This document shows, piece after piece, positions 6,887 through 8,200 of a stretch of DNA of 8,200 nt; the first letter of the stretch is position 1; every line of letters begins with the position of its first letter. The position numbers and the translations under genes were made by a program. The stretch comes from an uncultured Woeseiaceae bacterium (lineage in GTDB: Bacteria; Pseudomonadota; Gammaproteobacteria; Woeseiales; Woeseiaceae): positions 1 through 8,200 of the forward strand of contig CAMYMP010000078.1 in assembly GCA_947259435.1 (NCBI GenBank), read 5' to 3'. The notes below the pieces were generated by a model, which saw only the letters and a program-made list of their open reading frames with translations, was not told the DNA's origin and ran no database searches.

Positions 6887-7423
6887 CTAGAAAAACTTCC
6901 TGGCGAGACCCATCACATCGTCGAGGCCAAAGCCATCACCGCCGCCGATCAGGTCGCCCAGCGGTCCGAGGCCTCCTTTGCTCGCCGACGAGCCGAGATC
7001 GCGGCCGCCCGAGCTCTTTTTGCTCATTGCGCCCATCGCGAGTCCTGCGAGCAATGGCAATGCCTTCTTGATGATGCTCGCGTCGATGCCCGTCTCTTTA
7101 GCCGCGTGAGCCGCGACGTTGCGACTGACATCCTTGCTGCCAAACAGATGACCGAGAATCTTGTTTCCGTCCGAGCGGGTCGCGTCGTCCCGCAGCAGTT
7201 TCGGGTTGTCGACATAGCGCTCGTGACCGCCTGACTGCAGGGCGTTGCGCAGGCCCGCGAGCCCGTCATCACTTGCCGTATTCTTCTTTAAGCCGCCCAT
7301 CAGCGCCGGCGCGAGTGCTCCGATCAGCTTGTTGGTATCGGAAGAGCCGAGACCAACAGCGCCGGCGAGCTCGCCAATACTCTCGTCGCCACCCGTGCTC
7401 TTGAGTAAGTCCATGAAGTCCAT
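6887..7423 (-). CDS. DUF937 domain-containing protein, first gene of the minus-strand operon
   Basis: Small protein of 178 residues, rich in Gly, Ala, Ser and Leu, with no signal peptide or clear membrane span. It begins MDFMDLLKSTGGDESIGELA, and a paired segment follows in the middle (NKLIGALAPALMGGLKKNTA at 31-50, then GLAGLRNAL at 54-62). IIKKALPLLAGLAMGAM at 117-133 is a second hydrophobic segment, the end is glycine-rich (about 138-164), and the C-terminus is amphipathic (LDDVMGLARKFF). This pattern matches the DUF937 family (YidB-like bacterial proteins); no biochemical role is established for it that I can name. The start ATG at 7423 has GAGG 7 bases upstream. It is followed after 10 bp by the Na/Pi transporter, so it is probably in the same transcript. 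The family call is firm; function is unknown. Confidence 0.82.
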   Translation of the reverse strand: MDFMDLLKSTGGDESIGELAGAVGLGSSDTNKLIGALAPALMGGLKKNTASDDGLAGLRNALQSGGHERYVDNPKLLRDDATRSDGNKILGHLFGSKDVSRNVAAHAAKETGIDASIIKKALPLLAGLAMGAMSKKSSGGRDLGSSASKGGLGPLGDLIGGGDGFGLDDVMGLARKFF

Positions 7424-7430
7424 ATGTCAT

Positions 7431-7434
7431 CCTC
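7431..7434 (-). promoter_or_regulatory. Ribosome binding site of the DUF937 gene
   Basis: GAGG on the minus strand lies 7 bases before the ATG at 7423. It supports that start over an out-of-frame ATG (7430-7428) that sits between the two. Confidence 0.6.
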
Positions 7435-7490
7435 GGAATAGTTGTTTAGCGGCTATACTATTCGGCCGCACATGAGCGAGATATCAACAC

Positions 7491-7494
7491 AGGA
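7491..7494 (+). promoter_or_regulatory. Ribosome binding site of the M48 protease gene
   Basis: AGGA lies 7 bases before the ATG at 7502, which supports the start that gives a complete lipoprotein signal peptide. Confidence 0.6.
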
Positions 7495-7501
7495 CCGTAC
7501 C

Positions 7502-8200
7502 ATGCGCAAACAAATAACGTGCTGCCTGACGCTCGGCGCAATATTGACCGGTTGCGCGGTCAACCCGGTGACCGGTGACCGTGAATTCATGATTGTCTCG
7601 GGCGATCAGGAAGTTGCCATGGGCGCGGCTAACTATGCACCGATGCTGCAGTCGCAGGGTGCGCCCTACGATGTCGACCCGGCGCTGACAGAATACGTGC
7701 GGTCGGTCGGCAGCCGCCTTGCCAAGGTCAGCGACGTGCCGTTGCCGTACGAATTCACGGTACTCAACAATTCGGTGCCCAACGCCTGGGCGCTGCCCGG
7801 CGGTAAGATAGCGATCAATCGCGGCCTGCTCACCGAGCTGAACTCCGAAGCCGAACTCGCAGCCGTGCTCGGCCACGAAATCGTGCATGCGGCCGCACGG
7901 CATACCGCGAAACAAATGTCCCGCGGCATGCTGATGCAGGGACTGGTCGTTGCGACGAGCGTCGCGACAAGCGACAGTAGCTACGGTGACCTGGCCGTTG
8001 GCGGTGCCGGCCTCGCTGCGCATATGACGCTTATGAAGTACGGGCGCGACGCGGAACTCGAGTCCGACAAATACGGCATGCGCTACATGTCCAAAGCCGG
8101 CTACGATCCGCAGGGTGCGGTTGCGCTGCAGGAGACCTTCGTCCGCCTGAGCGAAGGCCAGAATCAGGACTGGCTTAGTGGGCTGTTTGCGAGCCATCCG
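7502..8200 (+). CDS. M48-family zinc metalloprotease lipoprotein, N-terminal 233 residues (3' end outside window)
   Basis: The frame is open from ATG 7502 to the window edge. Residues 1-17 are a lipoprotein signal peptide and LTGC at 15-18 is a good lipobox, so C18 is lipidated; +2 is alanine, not aspartate, so outer-membrane sorting is expected. NPVTGDREF at 21-29 is the typical opening of M48 lipoproteins. The zinc motif HEIVH lies at 125-129, with catalytic E126 and ligands H125 and H129. The ELESD at 185-189 supplies the third ligand (E185), with serine where the family usually has alanine before the aspartate. AWALPGGKIAINRGLL at 95-110 is the usual substrate-binding strand before the active site. 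Relatives (BepA, LoiP-type) degrade or refold misassembled outer-membrane proteins in the periplasm. Whether this one carries a C-terminal repeat domain cannot be seen. It is divergent from the DUF937 operon. Confidence 0.9.
   Translation, partial: MRKQITCCLTLGAILTGCAVNPVTGDREFMIVSGDQEVAMGAANYAPMLQSQGAPYDVDPALTEYVRSVGSRLAKVSDVPLPYEFTVLNNSVPNAWALPGGKIAINRGLLTELNSEAELAAVLGHEIVHAAARHTAKQMSRGMLMQGLVVATSVATSDSSYGDLAVGGAGLAAHMTLMKYGRDAELESDKYGMRYMSKAGYDPQGAVALQETFVRLSEGQNQDWLSGLFASHP

Larger units (their letters stand above)
7424..7501. promoter_or_regulatory. Divergent intergenic region with likely promoters for the DUF937 operon and the M48 protease
   Basis: This 78-bp gap separates two genes transcribed away from each other, so it should hold promoters for both. 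TATACT at 7454-7459 is a good -10 box for the plus strand, but no good -35 box sits 17 bases before it. On the minus strand TTGATA (7487-7482) and TAGTAT (7460-7455) are possible boxes, but their spacing of 21 bases is too long. No clear operator palindrome was seen. Confidence 0.35.

Noticed and set aside
7567..7580. Tandem GGTGACC repeat near the start of the protease gene as an operator
   Set aside because: It lies in the codons for the conserved N-P-V-T-G motif of M48 lipoproteins, so coding constraint explains it.
7484..8197. Open frame of 237 codons on the minus strand opposite the protease
   Set aside because: The plus strand carries lipobox, HEIVH and ELESD in one frame; the antisense frame has no recognisable motif.
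1..8200. Defence system, prophage, integron, CRISPR or mobile element
   Set aside because: All seven complete genes and both edge fragments are envelope or housekeeping-type families; no repeats, integrase, transposase or tRNA-end signals were seen.

Overview
The window looks like ordinary chromosome from a GC-rich Gram-negative bacterium. Outer-membrane proteins, a LolA-like protein and a lipoprotein with an OM-type +2 residue point to a diderm. The style of the proteins suggests a gammaproteobacterium, possibly a marine one, but no marker gene here confirms that. No RNA genes, CRISPR arrays, insertion sequences or phage genes were seen. Coding density is very high.

Positions 1-4630 (+ strand) form a tight envelope-export cassette of five genes. 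In order they are the C-terminal end of a LolA-like outer-membrane lipoprotein-sorting protein, two paralogous FtsX/MacB/LolCE-type permeases of exactly 409 residues each, a LolD/MacB-type ATPase, and a secreted outer-membrane beta-barrel protein. Spacings are 5 bp, -1 bp, 2 bp and -11 bp, so the five are almost certainly co-transcribed and translationally coupled. Together they could make a trans-envelope route: an inner-membrane ABC machine, a periplasmic carrier and an outer-membrane partner for a lipid or lipoprotein substrate. The substrate cannot be read from the sequence.

Positions 4642-7423 (- strand) hold a second operon, read right to left: a DUF937 protein, a Na/Pi-cotransporter-family protein with a PhoU-like C-terminal domain, and a hemerythrin-like HHE protein. 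A 7-bp-stem hairpin lies between the last two genes. The two operons converge with only 11 bp between their stop codons.

Positions 7424-7501 are a short divergent promoter region. From 7502 to the right edge runs the N-terminal 233 residues of an M48-family zinc metalloprotease lipoprotein. It is cut by the window edge.

The best candidate for something less described is the five-gene LolA/ABC/beta-barrel cassette. The combination of Na/Pi transporter, hemerythrin and DUF937 is second. Each protein family is known on its own; what deserves attention is the combinations.
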